Part shown: in pieces, positions 36,318 to 45,392 of the stretch
Position numbering within the stretch: position 1 is the first letter of the stretch
Layout: every line of letters starts with the position of its first letter
Assembly: GCF_029689925.1 (NCBI RefSeq)
Contig: NZ_CP121445.1
Span: forward strand, 3,704,501-3,768,500
Origin: Anaerocolumna sp. AGMB13025
Lineage (GTDB): Bacteria; Bacillota; Clostridia; Lachnospirales; Lachnospiraceae
Direction of reading: 5' to 3'
Length of the DNA stretch: 64,000 bases
Made by a program: the position numbers and the translations under genes
Notes under the pieces: generated by a model
Seen by the model: only the letters and a program-made list of their open reading frames with translations
Told to the model about the DNA's origin: nothing
Database searches by the model: none

Positions 36318-36830
36318 TTAATTCAAAATTTTATCTAAAATTGTCGAATCAGTTACTTCCGGTATCTCCTTGTACTGCCTTACATAATCACTTAAGTTAC
36401 TTTTATAAGTTATAACCTGGTTCTTATCCGGATAGACCATGCCAAGTTCTTTCGTTGCAATCTCATAAATATAATTCAAGTCAAGTGAGGTATTGATTTT
36501 AGCTAATGCATCTTTATTCTGATTCTGTAACTTTACCAGACTGTGTTCTAAAGATGCAATTTCTTTATTTTGCTCTGTAATTTCTGATTGTACCTTTAGA
36601 TAAGAAATGCAGGTATAAACTGTTACAGAGATTGCTAGGGTAAGAAAAAACACAGAAAATAAATCGATTCCCGGGCTGCGTCTGGGTCTATTCCTTTTCT
36701 CCCGCTGCGGCCGCCGTATCGGTGCTGACTCCTCAGATTCTTCATACCCGGGAAGTACCTGCAATTTTCTTGCGGTATTCCCATAGGTTGAGTAATCATT
36801 ATACTGATAATGTTGTTTCTTTGCCTCCAT
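36318..36830 (-). CDS. ftsL: Cell division protein FtsL-like
   Basis: The 170-aa protein has a polar, basic N-terminus (about 60 residues, with RRPQREKRNRPRRS), one membrane helix (about 54-80, IDLFSVFFLTLAISVTVYTC), and a coiled-coil segment (EITEQNKEIASLEHSLVKLQ), the layout of FtsL. It lies between rsmH and the septal PBP, the invariant position of ftsL. Sequence conservation in this family is very low, so the call rests on topology and position. The long N-terminal cytoplasmic tail is more than in Bacillus FtsL. Confidence 0.85.
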   Translation of the reverse strand: MEAKKQHYQYNDYSTYGNTARKLQVLPGYEESEESAPIRRPQREKRNRPRRSPGIDLFSVFFLTLAISVTVYTCISYLKVQSEITEQNKEIASLEHSLVKLQNQNKDALAKINTSLDLNYIYEIATKELGMVYPDKNQVITYKSNLSDYVRQYKEIPEVTDSTILDKILN

Positions 36831-36848
36831 GCAATTTCCCCTCGATTC

Positions 36849-37808
36849 CTATAAATGTCTTTCAAATACTCTTAACTTTGCGCTTTTTGATCTCTTATTT
36901 TCCGTTATTTCCTGTTCTGTCGGAAGAATTGGCTTTCTGGTAATAACCTTACCCTTTGATATTTTGCCACATACACACACCGGAAAACTTGGCGGACAGG
37001 TACACGGATCTTCATTATTCCGAAAACTGCTCTTAACAATTCTGTCTTCCAGCGAATGGAAGGTTATGATACATAACCTGCCGTTATTGGTTAACATTCC
37101 TATCATATCATCCAGAGATTTATTCAATACTTCTAATTCCCTGTTAAGTTCAATCCGAATAGCCTGAAATGTCTTTTTGGCAGGATGTCCTGTATTCATT
37201 CTGATTTTCATTGGAATTGCAGCTTTAATCGCATCCGTCAGTTCGTCTGTTGTTTCAATTGGCTTTTCTTCTCTTACCCGCACAATATGCTTGGCAATGT
37301 TTTTTGCAAACTTATCTTCCCCATAATCCCTTATGATCCGATATAAATCAAATTCACTGTATCCATTCACAATATCTTTTGCTGTTTTATCAAATCTGGT
37401 ATCCATCCGCATATCAAGAGGTGCGTTCTCTTTATAAGAGAACCCTCTCTCCGGGGTATCAAGCTGGTAGGATGAGACTCCCAAGTCCAGCATAATTCCA
37501 TCGACCTGACTTATACCAAGGTCGGTTACAACCTTCTTCATATCGGAATAGTTGCTGCGTACAATGGTTACCTTATCTTTGAATTCCAAAAGCCTTCCGC
37601 CGCCGGCGCGTATGGCTGCTTCATCCTGGTCAATCCCAATCAGTCTGCCCTTTGGTGACAATCGCTTGCAGATTTCATAAGAATGACCGCCGCCTCCAAG
37701 GGTACCGTCCACATAGATACCCTCCGGTTTTATGTCAAGCATTTCAATTGTTTCATCTAATAGTACTGATTTGTGTTTAAAATTAAAATTTTCTGTTAAA
37801 GTGTCCAA
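36849..37808 (-). CDS. rsmH: 16S rRNA (cytosine-1402-N4)-methyltransferase RsmH
   Basis: RsmH (MraW) methylates N4 of C1402 in the 16S rRNA P-site. The 319-aa protein has the SAM-binding region ([18 protein letters not shown]), [13 protein letters not shown], the [20 protein letters not shown] motif (DLGVSS), [19 protein letters not shown] and [14 protein letters not shown]. The family length is about 310. It lies 12 bp after mraZ. Confidence 0.98.
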   Translation of the reverse strand: MDTLTENFNFKHKSVLLDETIEMLDIKPEGIYVDGTLGGGGHSYEICKRLSPKGRLIGIDQDEAAIRAGGGRLLEFKDKVTIVRSNYSDMKKVVTDLGISQVDGIMLDLGVSSYQLDTPERGFSYKENAPLDMRMDTRFDKTAKDIVNGYSEFDLYRIIRDYGEDKFAKNIAKHIVRVREEKPIETTDELTDAIKAAIPMKIRMNTGHPAKKTFQAIRIELNRELEVLNKSLDDMIGMLTNNGRLCIITFHSLEDRIVKSSFRNNEDPCTCPPSFPVCVCGKISKGKVITRKPILPTEQEITENKRSKSAKLRVFERHL

Positions 37809-37819
37809 TTCACTGCCCC

Positions 37820-38248
37820 CTAAAAGCTTAGTCCAAACTCTGACATATGTTCTGCAATCTGATCCATATCATCGTAATCATTATTGCTTTCCCATTTGTC
37901 TTTGCTCCAGATTTCTATTTTACTTAAGACTCCGACAAACACAATATCCTTCTCCAAACCGGCTTGTTCCCGTAATTTGTTTGGAATTAAGATTCTACCC
38001 TGCTTGTCCACTTCACACGTTGCAGCACCGGCCATAAAATAACGCTGTAATTGTCTGGCTTCTTTACTTCCGGGGAGATTTTTAAGCTGCGTGACGAAGT
38101 TCATCCATTCCTCATTAGGATATACAAATAAGCAGCCGTCTAAACCTTGGGTAACAACAAATTCATCACCTAAAGCATCTCTGAACTTAGATGGTATTAT
38201 TATTCTACCCTTGGTATCAATCGTATGATTGTATTCTCCCATGAACAT
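37820..38248 (-). CDS. mraZ: Transcriptional regulator MraZ
   Basis: MraZ is a double AbrB-like DNA-binding protein that represses its own dcw operon. The 142-aa product begins [20 protein letters not shown] and contains the second repeat [20 protein letters not shown], the two conserved DXXGR motifs. The ATG at 38246-38248 follows AGGTGGTG; an upstream GTG at 38258-38260 is inside that site. Six or seven AGTGG repeats just upstream form its operator. Confidence 0.97.
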   Translation of the reverse strand: MFMGEYNHTIDTKGRIIIPSKFRDALGDEFVVTQGLDGCLFVYPNEEWMNFVTQLKNLPGSKEARQLQRYFMAGAATCEVDKQGRILIPNKLREQAGLEKDIVFVGVLSKIEIWSKDKWESNNDYDDMDQIAEHMSEFGLSF

Positions 38249-38256
38249 GGATTTCA

Positions 38257-38335
38257 CCACCTGTCTACCACTTTTTCACCACTTGCCACCACTTCTCTCC
38301 ACTTTGCTCCACTTCTACGATTATTTTATACCACT
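38257..38335 (-). promoter_or_regulatory. MraZ operator (AGTGG direct repeats)
   Basis: On the minus strand AGTGG occurs at 38331-38335, 38309-38313, 38299-38303, 38289-38293, 38279-38283 and 38268-38272, followed by a variant GGTGG ending at 38257. Successive spacings are 22, 10, 10, 10, 11 and 11. Clustered direct repeats of about 10 bp upstream of mraZ are the known binding pattern of MraZ in E. coli and Mollicutes; an AAAGTGG core is reported for the latter. Most repeats lie after the predicted start, so a roadblock is likely. Confidence 0.8.
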
Positions 38336-38351
38336 TGTGGGAATTTATCAA
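38323..38351 (-). promoter_or_regulatory. Sigma-A promoter of the dcw operon (predicted)
   Basis: The minus strand shows TTGATA (38346-38351), a 17-bp spacer, and TAAAAT (38323-38328). One AGTGG repeat falls inside the spacer, so MraZ could also block polymerase binding. Transcription would start near 38316. Confidence 0.65.
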
Positions 38352-38475
38352 GTATTTCTGCATAAAAAATAGACAAGCCATTCAGGTTTCCTTCGACGAT
38401 TTGTAACATTATTCAGGCTTTATACAATATATTGTGTTAAAGGCAAAAATCAATCACAATTCATCAATATATAGA

Positions 38476-38513
38476 CAAAAATAGGAGGAATAGGCTTTTG
38501 GTCCTATTCCTCC
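38476..38513 (-). terminator. Intrinsic terminator after lgt
   Basis: The arms 38484-38494 (ggaggaatagg) and 38503-38513 (cctattcctcc) form a perfect 11-bp GC-rich stem with an 8-base loop. On the minus strand it is followed by TATTTTTG. It ends the long def-to-lgt run before the dcw promoter. Confidence 0.85.
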
Positions 38514-38525
38514 ATCAAAAAATTC

Positions 38526-38720
38526 ATTACATATTCTTTTTTCTTCATTTTTATTCTTTTTAATATTCTTGCATATTCATTTACTATTACATATTTTTAT
38601 TACATATTCAATTTTTTATTACATATTCAATTTTTTATTACATATTTATTTTTTTCAAACATCTATTTTTTTATCGCAAATTTATTTTTTGAATCAAATT
38701 TATTATTATATATTATATTC
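38526..38720. repeat. AT-rich 19-bp tandem array downstream of lgt
   Basis: ATTACATATT recurs at 38526, 38586, 38599, 38618 and 38637. The last three are exactly 19 bp apart, with unit TTATTACATATTCAATTTT, and degraded T-rich copies continue to about 38720. The array lies between the lgt stop and its terminator, so it would be transcribed as 3' untranslated RNA. It holds no plausible gene. Confidence 0.7.
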
Positions 38721-38767
38721 TTCTTTATTAAATATTCTTTTTGCATTTTAATAAAAACACCATTTAT

Positions 38768-39703
38768 TTAAGCTTTTTTGCGCTTAGTAATTGAAATACG
38801 CTTGAAAACAATAAAGGCAGCCGCTACTATTACTAACAGCGCTGATAACAACTGAGATACCGCAAAGGGTGTATTCCACAAAAACAGCTGATCTGTTCTC
38901 AGACCTTCAATCCATACTCTTCCAAGACCATAACCCACAAGATATAAAAGGAATACTTCCCCATGGAATTTCTTGTGCTTAGAATACATAATCAATAAGA
39001 TCAGGATACATAAATTCCACACAGACTCATAAAGGAAAGTGGGATGAACCTGAATATACGTAATTCCATTTATTACAACTGGATTATCCCTGATTTCCAT
39101 AATGCGCTTTAACGCATCCGGACGTCCGGCATATTTTTGAGTAAGATAGGAAACCGGAGCAGTATAGTCATAACTAACATCTCTAAGATCCAGAAGCATT
39201 GCAAAGGGATTATTGGTATATTTTCCAAAGGCTTCCCTGTTAAAAAAATTCCCCCATCTTCCGATAATCTGACCAGTTATTAATCCAAGACAGGCCGTAT
39301 CGGCTAAAAGAGCAAATGAAACCTTTTTAATTTTACTATATACCAAAGCAGTTACTATCGCTGTAATTACTCCACCATATATGGCTAGTCCGCCGTTTCT
39401 AATGTTAAAGACCTGTATGGGATTATCCTTAAATTCATCCCAGGCAAAAATAACATAATAAATCCTGGCACCGATTACCGATAATAAGATTGCATATAAA
39501 GCAAAGTCCAGATATAAATCTTTATCCTGTCCGGTTCTTTTAGCCTGCCATTCCGCAACCAGATAACCAAGCGCCATCCCACAGGCGATTACGATACCAT
39601 AAAAAGCAATCTGAAATCCAAATACCTGAATGGAGGAACCAACATTTTTTAATTCAATACCCAAATTTGGAAACCATATACTAGTTGCAGCACTCATTAC
39701 CAT
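38768..39703 (-). CDS. lgt: Prolipoprotein diacylglyceryl transferase Lgt
   Basis: Lgt transfers diacylglycerol from phosphatidylglycerol to the lipobox Cys of prolipoproteins, the first step of lipoprotein maturation. The 311-aa membrane protein has about seven hydrophobic segments, the Lgt signature GRWGNFFNREAFG (about residues 146-158), the VHPTFLYESVWN block and GLGRVWIEGLRTD. The ATG follows GGTGG. An extra insertion near residues 170-210 (DVSYDYTAPVSYLTQKYAGR) makes it longer than Bacillus Lgt. Confidence 0.97.
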   Translation of the reverse strand: MVMSAATSIWFPNLGIELKNVGSSIQVFGFQIAFYGIVIACGMALGYLVAEWQAKRTGQDKDLYLDFALYAILLSVIGARIYYVIFAWDEFKDNPIQVFNIRNGGLAIYGGVITAIVTALVYSKIKKVSFALLADTACLGLITGQIIGRWGNFFNREAFGKYTNNPFAMLLDLRDVSYDYTAPVSYLTQKYAGRPDALKRIMEIRDNPVVINGITYIQVHPTFLYESVWNLCILILLIMYSKHKKFHGEVFLLYLVGYGLGRVWIEGLRTDQLFLWNTPFAVSQLLSALLVIVAAAFIVFKRISITKRKKA

Positions 39704-39720
39704 ACGAATCCACCACTTTC

Positions 39721-40818
39721 TTATACATTGAAACGGAATAAAACAACATCGCCATCCTGTACTACATATTCCTTACCTTCTGAACGTACCAGCCCTTTCT
39801 CTTTTGCAGCATTAAAGCTGCCGCTTTCCACAAGGTTTGAATAATTTACGATTTCCGCACGGATAAAACCTCGTTCAAAATCAGTATGAATCTTACCGGC
39901 AGCCTGGGGAGCCTTGGTACCTTTTACGATTGTCCAGGCTTTTGTTTCTTTGGGTCCGGCAGTTAAATAACTGATTAATCCAAGTATGTTATAGCTTGCG
40001 CGGATTAATTTTTCAAGACCGGATTCTTTTAATCCCATATCCTCAAGGAACATCTTTTTCTCATCCTCGTCAAGTTCCGCTATTTCCTGCTCGATCTGGG
40101 CACAGATTACAAATACTTCCGACTGTTCGTTACCAGCAAACTCTCTTACCTGCATAACCTGTTCATTACCTGCTCCGTCATCTGATAAATCCTCTTCTTT
40201 CACATTAGCGGCATAGATGACCGGTTTATAGGTCAGCAGATTATAACTGTTTATTAAAGTAATCTCTTCTTCATCCTCAGTTTTAAAGCTTTTAGCCATA
40301 TTACCGGCTTCCAGATGATCTTTTAACTGTCCCAGCAATTCCAATTCTTTTGCCAGAGCTTTATCATTCTTAGAACCCTTTGAAGTACGGGCGATTCTTC
40401 TTTCAATTATTTCAAGATCAGAAAAAATTAATTCCAAATTGATTGTTTCAATATCCCTTAAAGGGTTAACAGAACCGTCTACATGGATAATATTGCTGTC
40501 CTCAAAACATCTGACAACATGAACAATTGCATCTACCTCTCTGATATTGGATAAAAACTGGTTACCAAGTCCTTCTCCTTTGGAAGCACCTTTTACTAAA
40601 CCGGCTATATCTACAAATTCAATTGCTGCAGGCACTATCTTTTCCGTATTATATAAATCTCCTAAAACCTTAAGCCTTTCATCCGGTACCGGAACGATTC
40701 CAATATTGGGATCAATGGTACAAAATGGATAATTGGCAGATTCTGCTCCGGCCTTTGTCAGCGAATTAAATAATGTGCTCTTTCCTACATTGGGTAAACC
40801 TACTATACCTAACTTCAT
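39721..40818 (-). CDS. ychF: Redox-regulated ATPase YchF (OLA1 family)
   Basis: YchF is an Obg-related NTPase that prefers ATP and binds ribosomes. The 365-aa protein starts MKLGIVGLPNVGKSTLFNSL (P-loop), then DIAGLVKGASKGEGLGN, has a helical insert and ends with a TGS-like domain (IHTDFERGFIRAEIV). Length and motifs are canonical. AAGGAAG precedes ATG. It lies 13 bp after thiN. Confidence 0.97.
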   Translation of the reverse strand: MKLGIVGLPNVGKSTLFNSLTKAGAESANYPFCTIDPNIGIVPVPDERLKVLGDLYNTEKIVPAAIEFVDIAGLVKGASKGEGLGNQFLSNIREVDAIVHVVRCFEDSNIIHVDGSVNPLRDIETINLELIFSDLEIIERRIARTSKGSKNDKALAKELELLGQLKDHLEAGNMAKSFKTEDEEEITLINSYNLLTYKPVIYAANVKEEDLSDDGAGNEQVMQVREFAGNEQSEVFVICAQIEQEIAELDEDEKKMFLEDMGLKESGLEKLIRASYNILGLISYLTAGPKETKAWTIVKGTKAPQAAGKIHTDFERGFIRAEIVNYSNLVESGSFNAAKEKGLVRSEGKEYVVQDGDVVLFRFNV

Positions 40819-40831
40819 ATGTGTCTTCCTT

Positions 40832-41491
40832 TCAATCTTTCGCTTCTATTACTACAAGTGTTCCCTGTTTTAATTCTATATCTGCCCGCTCACTGACTAC
40901 TTCGTTACTGACTCCCAAACTGTCACCAATGTGCATCGTGTGCTTCACTAATGGATATTTAAACCCTTTTAAGGTAACTTCTGTTACTTCCTCCGTAAAT
41001 GGTAAAAGAGAGATATAAGGTCCATGGAGTTTGCTTTTTTCAATCGTCATATTTTGATTTATCAGATATATTTTATTATGTTCATCTATAATAAAAGCTT
41101 TTATATTCTTATTCAGAGGTAAATATAATAAATGTATATTAGCTAGCATATGATCCATCCGCGAACCGGTTGCTCCTAATATTACAAGTTCATCACACTT
41201 AAGTTCCATGCTTAGATCAATTGCTATATGGGTATCCGTTAAATCTTTCATGGGATTATATTCTTTTATGACAACGGCAGTTTCCTGTGCGCGGTAATAT
41301 TCAATCAGCTCACGGGGTACGGAATCAAAATCACCTACAATATAATGAATCGGTATTAAAAGCTCCCTGGCAGTTACCAAACCGCTGTCAACTGCAATTA
41401 CTATATTAAATTCCTGCCCGTCAAGGTATTCCTTAACAAAATCCGGTGATATGGCACCACCGGTTATAATTAGTATTCGGTTTACTTTCAT
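40832..41491 (-). CDS. thiN: Thiamine pyrophosphokinase
   Basis: Thiamine pyrophosphokinase converts thiamine to thiamine pyrophosphate with ATP. The 219-aa protein has the family blocks AVDSGLVTARELLIPIHYIV, then GDFDSVP and KDLTDTHIAIDL, LGATGSRMDHMLANIHLL, and a C-terminal beta domain (GFKYPLVKHTMHIGDSLGVS, then NEVV). ATG 41489-41491 follows GGAG by six bases. Position after rpe and rsgA matches Bacillus and clostridia. No TPP riboswitch is visible upstream. Confidence 0.95.
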   Translation of the reverse strand: MKVNRILIITGGAISPDFVKEYLDGQEFNIVIAVDSGLVTARELLIPIHYIVGDFDSVPRELIEYYRAQETAVVIKEYNPMKDLTDTHIAIDLSMELKCDELVILGATGSRMDHMLANIHLLYLPLNKNIKAFIIDEHNKIYLINQNMTIEKSKLHGPYISLLPFTEEVTEVTLKGFKYPLVKHTMHIGDSLGVSNEVVSERADIELKQGTLVVIEAKD

Positions 41492-41631
41492 CCTCTGCTC
41501 CGATTTGCTGATCAGCAATTATTTCCTATTTTATTGGCTTTATTATTTTTCTGTTTTAAAACGATGTAAAATCAATAATACTATTTCTATTGAATCAGTT
41601 TATATACAAGTTTGTATACCATTGCTGAAAC

Positions 41632-42291
41632 TTATTCAAAGGTATGGAATATCTCTTTAAACTCCGTAATATTTCTCTTGATATCCCCGCGAAATACAGC
41701 CGTACCGGCAACCATGACATTCGCCCCCGCTTTAATGACCTCTTTCACATTTGAAACAGATATTCCGCCATCTACTTCAATATCAATATTACATTGTTTT
41801 TTTTGAGCCATATTTTTCAACTCTGTAATTTTTCTTAAAGTTTCAGGAATAAAGGTCTGTCCTCCAAATCCCGGATTAACACTCATCAGCAGTACCATAT
41901 CAATATCCTTAAGTACATATTCAAGAGTGGTAAGGGAGGTTGCAGGATTTAAAGATACGCAGACCTTCATACCACTTTCTTTAATTCTTGATATGGTACG
42001 GTTTAAGTGTTTGCAGGCTTCTGCATGAACCGTGATTAAATCAGCTCCCGCATTGGCAAAATCTTCGATATAGCGGATTGGTTCCTCCACCATTAAATGC
42101 ACGTCAAAAAAGAGTTTTGTTATAGGACGTATAGCCTGAATTACGGGGACACCAAAAGATATACTTGGTACAAAGGCTCCGTCCATAACATCAATATGAA
42201 GATAATCTGCACCTGCCTCTTCTGCTTTTATAACATCTTCTCCAAGATGAGTAAAATCTGCGGCAAGTATTGATGGTGCCAGCTTTAGCAT
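41632..42291 (-). CDS. rpe: Ribulose-phosphate 3-epimerase
   Basis: Rpe interconverts ribulose 5-phosphate and xylulose 5-phosphate in the pentose phosphate pathway. The 219-aa TIM barrel shows MLKLAPSILAADFTHLGED, HIDVMDGAFVPSISFG, DVHLMVEEP, and the later SVNPGFGGQTFIPE and EVDGGISVSNV blocks, including the metal-binding His/Asp residues. It lies 11 bp after rsgA. Confidence 0.98.
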   Translation of the reverse strand: MLKLAPSILAADFTHLGEDVIKAEEAGADYLHIDVMDGAFVPSISFGVPVIQAIRPITKLFFDVHLMVEEPIRYIEDFANAGADLITVHAEACKHLNRTISRIKESGMKVCVSLNPATSLTTLEYVLKDIDMVLLMSVNPGFGGQTFIPETLRKITELKNMAQKKQCNIDIEVDGGISVSNVKEVIKAGANVMVAGTAVFRGDIKRNITEFKEIFHTFE

Positions 42292-42302
42292 AGTCGCTCT
42301 CC

Positions 42303-43181
42303 TTAATATTTCTTCTGATGCTTTAATTCCTCATAAATCTCAATATAATTATTGTATCGCACTTTACTGATTTTCCCTTCGTTAAGGGCCTGCTTTACCG
42401 CACAGCCGGGTTCATTTAGATGAACGCAGCCATTAAATCTACAGTTTTCCTCATATTCAAGAAATTCAGCAAAATAATCTTTTAATTCTTCCTTTTCCAT
42501 CTCAGTAATGTATAAAGAACTAAACCCGGGAGTGTCCATAATAAAAGAATTATCGTCTATATAAAACAGCTCCGAATGCCTGGTAGTGTGTTTTCCTCTT
42601 TTTATTTTTTCACTGATTACACCAGTTTCCATATTAGCCTCAGGGTGTATCCGGTTGATGATAGAGGATTTACCGACACCGGACGGTCCCGCTAAAACTG
42701 TCGTTTTATTCTCTAACAGTTCATGCAGGACTCCAAAGCCCTCTTCTGTATACGTACTGGTAAAGATTACTTTATAACCGCATTTTAAATAAGCTTCTTC
42801 TAAAAGCTGTAATTCTTTTTCCGTTACAACATCTTTCTTATTAAAGCAGATAATCGTATCAACCTGTTGTTTTAGCATCAGTATTAAAAACCGGTCCAAA
42901 AGATTAAGGTTCGGGTAAGGATCTGCGGCTGCAAAGATAATCAGTGCCTGATCCACATTAGCAACCGCTGGCCGTATCAATTCGTTCTTACGTTCCAAAA
43001 TATCTGTTATATTACCCTTCTTTTCTGCATCATCCAGAATGTCAATTGTAACATTATCACCAACTAAAGGTTTTATCTTTTGATTACGAAAGATTCCCTT
43101 CGCCTTGCACTCATACAAACCGAATGTTTTTACATATACATAGTAAAAACCTGAAATTCCTTTAATAATCTTACCTTCCAT
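42303..43181 (-). CDS. rsgA: Ribosome small subunit-dependent GTPase RsgA
   Basis: RsgA is a circularly permuted GTPase that helps 30S subunit maturation. The 292-aa protein has an N-terminal OB fold, the permuted G motifs (CFNKKDVV as G4, GPSGVGKSSIINR as G1, DTPGFSS as G3), and the C-terminal zinc module (CRFNGCVHLNEPGCAVK). The start codon overlaps the prkC stop by one base (TAATG), indicating coupling with prkC. Confidence 0.98.
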   Translation of the reverse strand: MEGKIIKGISGFYYVYVKTFGLYECKAKGIFRNQKIKPLVGDNVTIDILDDAEKKGNITDILERKNELIRPAVANVDQALIIFAAADPYPNLNLLDRFLILMLKQQVDTIICFNKKDVVTEKELQLLEEAYLKCGYKVIFTSTYTEEGFGVLHELLENKTTVLAGPSGVGKSSIINRIHPEANMETGVISEKIKRGKHTTRHSELFYIDDNSFIMDTPGFSSLYITEMEKEELKDYFAEFLEYEENCRFNGCVHLNEPGCAVKQALNEGKISKVRYNNYIEIYEELKHQKKY

Positions 43182-45376
43182 TATTCACCCACCGGTGTAA
43201 AATCTGCTGGCCAAGAAGTACCATATTCTTCATATCTTATATACTTACCGTTTTCCTTAACAACGCCTTCACTGTCACCTTCGGCTTCCCTTCCGATAAA
43301 CATCGTAATCGTACCCTGGGAACCACTGTTGCTTACTATTGTATCCAAAGGAAGCGGGAAACTGTCATAGTCCAGATTTTGCTTTAAGATTGTAGTAGTC
43401 TTATTATCCTGTATAAGCACAACCTTAACAATTCCGCTGTCACCAGGATATTCAAAAGGATTTTCATCAAGTACCACACCGCTTGCTTCATAGGACTGGG
43501 GACTGTTATCTTCCGGAGGATCCACAACACCGGAACCTAAACTAATCACAAAATCTACCTTCGTTCCATTGTCAACTTCAGTTCCCTCTTTAACGCTTTG
43601 GGACATTACCTGACCTTTGGCATACGTATCGGAGTAATCGCTTACTATTTCACCTTGTTTTAAGCCTGCCTCTTCTAACTTTTTAATTGCTTTTGCCTGA
43701 GTTAACCCTAACAAGTTTGGTACTTTTACGGATTTAACCTCTGGACCGTTACTTATAATAACCGTAACCGTATCGCCTTTTATTACCTGTTCTTCTCTGG
43801 TAGGAGTAGTTTTAATTACTCTGCCTTCCTCAATTTCATCACTGTAATCGTATTCATGCTGTACCACCAGACCAGCTTCTTGAAGCATTGTTACTGCCTG
43901 GCTGTCGGTTAAATTATATACATTGGGAACCTGGAAGGGTTTAGGTCCTAAACTGGTGACTAATTTTATGTCAGCATCTGAGGCAACCTCTGCGCCTGCA
44001 GCCGGATACTGACTAACTACCATTCCCTTTTCATAAGTATCCGAATACTCTTCATCAAAAGTCACATTTAATGTTTCGGACTTGGAATATAGCGTATCCT
44101 GTGCATCCTTTAATAACAATCCAACAACCGGAGGAAGTACTACGGTTTCAGTGGTTGCCGGGGTTGGTGTAGAAGTGTTCTCATCTTCTGTTGTGGTTTC
44201 AATGGTATTGACCGGGGTATTATTATTCTTAGAACCCGGGAACAATTTAAAGAAATGCACCACAAAGAAAATAATAAGTATGGTTAAAATGACTCCGGCA
44301 GCTATCGAACCCACCATTATGATCTTTTCAACTCTCGGATCAACACTGTCAAGTTCCTCTTCCTCTTCATTCTCCTCCTGCTTTATTCCAGCATCGGTAC
44401 GTCTTGCATCCGTATTCTGGAATATATTCCTGGAGGTATCATAGCCTGCGCTTGACATCTTTGTAGCGTTTTTAATATGATTCACTTCATCTTCTGAAAT
44501 CGTAATAGTAGGAGAATCCATGGCACCACCGGCAGGAATCACTACAAAATCACCATTTGGATTGGAGATGGAACGTTTTAAATCTGCTATTAAATCCGAA
44601 GCGGTAAGATATCTCCTCTCAGGCTTTTTCTGCATACATTTTTGAACAATCCTGTCAACACTAAGGGGGATACTTGGATCAAGTTCCCTAAGCGGTATCG
44701 CTTCTCCCTGAATGTGCAATAAAGCAACAGAAACCGTGTTATCACCTGCAAAAGGTACTTGTCCGGACAGCATTTCGTATAAAGTTACACCCAAGGAATA
44801 GATATCGCTTTTTTCATCACTGTAACCGCCTCTGGCCTGTTCCGGTGACAGATAATGTACGGACCCCATGGCATTGGATGTAATTGTATTGGAATTGGTT
44901 GCTTTTGCAATACCAAAATCCGTTACTTTAACTTTTCCTTCTCTGGATATAATTATGTTCTGAGGTTTAATATCCCTGTGGATAATATGATTCATATGAG
45001 CTGCTTCCATACCCATAGCTATCTGAATTGCAATACCAACCGCTTCTTTAACCTCTAATTTGCCTTTTCTCTCAATAAAATTCTTTAAAGTTATACCTTC
45101 TACCAACTCCATTACAATATAATGAAGTCCGTTATCATCACCAACATCATAGACGTTAACTATATTCGGGTGGGATAATCCTGCCGCCGATTGTGCTTCA
45201 CCCCTGAATTTTTTAACAAAATTTTTATCGTCGCTGTATTCTGGTTTCAGCACCTTAATGGCAACGAAACGATTTAACCTGTGGCATCTGGCTTTATAGA
45301 CATCTGCCATGCCTCCAGAGCCTACTTTATCAATTATTTCGTATCGGTCACTAATAAACATTCCCGGTTTTAACAT
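43181..45376 (-). CDS. prkC: PASTA-domain Ser/Thr protein kinase PrkC
   Basis: PrkC is a membrane eukaryotic-type kinase that senses muropeptides or lipid II. The 731-aa protein has the kinase domain (GSGGMADVYKAR, the VAIK lysine, IIHRDIKPQNIII, VTDFGIA) in residues 1-270, a linker, a membrane helix (about 358-380), then three PASTA repeats (VPNVYNLTDSQAVTMLQEAG and VPNLLGLTQAKAIKKLEEAG are two) and a further C-terminal domain of about 110 residues that I do not recognise. It is paired with stp, its phosphatase. Confidence 0.96.
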   Translation of the reverse strand: MLKPGMFISDRYEIIDKVGSGGMADVYKARCHRLNRFVAIKVLKPEYSDDKNFVKKFRGEAQSAAGLSHPNIVNVYDVGDDNGLHYIVMELVEGITLKNFIERKGKLEVKEAVGIAIQIAMGMEAAHMNHIIHRDIKPQNIIISREGKVKVTDFGIAKATNSNTITSNAMGSVHYLSPEQARGGYSDEKSDIYSLGVTLYEMLSGQVPFAGDNTVSVALLHIQGEAIPLRELDPSIPLSVDRIVQKCMQKKPERRYLTASDLIADLKRSISNPNGDFVVIPAGGAMDSPTITISEDEVNHIKNATKMSSAGYDTSRNIFQNTDARRTDAGIKQEENEEEEELDSVDPRVEKIIMVGSIAAGVILTILIIFFVVHFFKLFPGSKNNNTPVNTIETTTEDENTSTPTPATTETVVLPPVVGLLLKDAQDTLYSKSETLNVTFDEEYSDTYEKGMVVSQYPAAGAEVASDADIKLVTSLGPKPFQVPNVYNLTDSQAVTMLQEAGLVVQHEYDYSDEIEEGRVIKTTPTREEQVIKGDTVTVIISNGPEVKSVKVPNLLGLTQAKAIKKLEEAGLKQGEIVSDYSDTYAKGQVMSQSVKEGTEVDNGTKVDFVISLGSGVVDPPEDNSPQSYEASGVVLDENPFEYPGDSGIVKVVLIQDNKTTTILKQNLDYDSFPLPLDTIVSNSGSQGTITMFIGREAEGDSEGVVKENGKYIRYEEYGTSWPADFTPVGE

Positions 45377-45392
45377 TATTACTCACCTCTTT

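Noticed and set aside
40832-41631. TPP riboswitch near thiN
   Set aside because: The 140 bp between rpe and thiN shows no THI-box-like conserved segments, and thiN sits inside a run of unrelated housekeeping genes.
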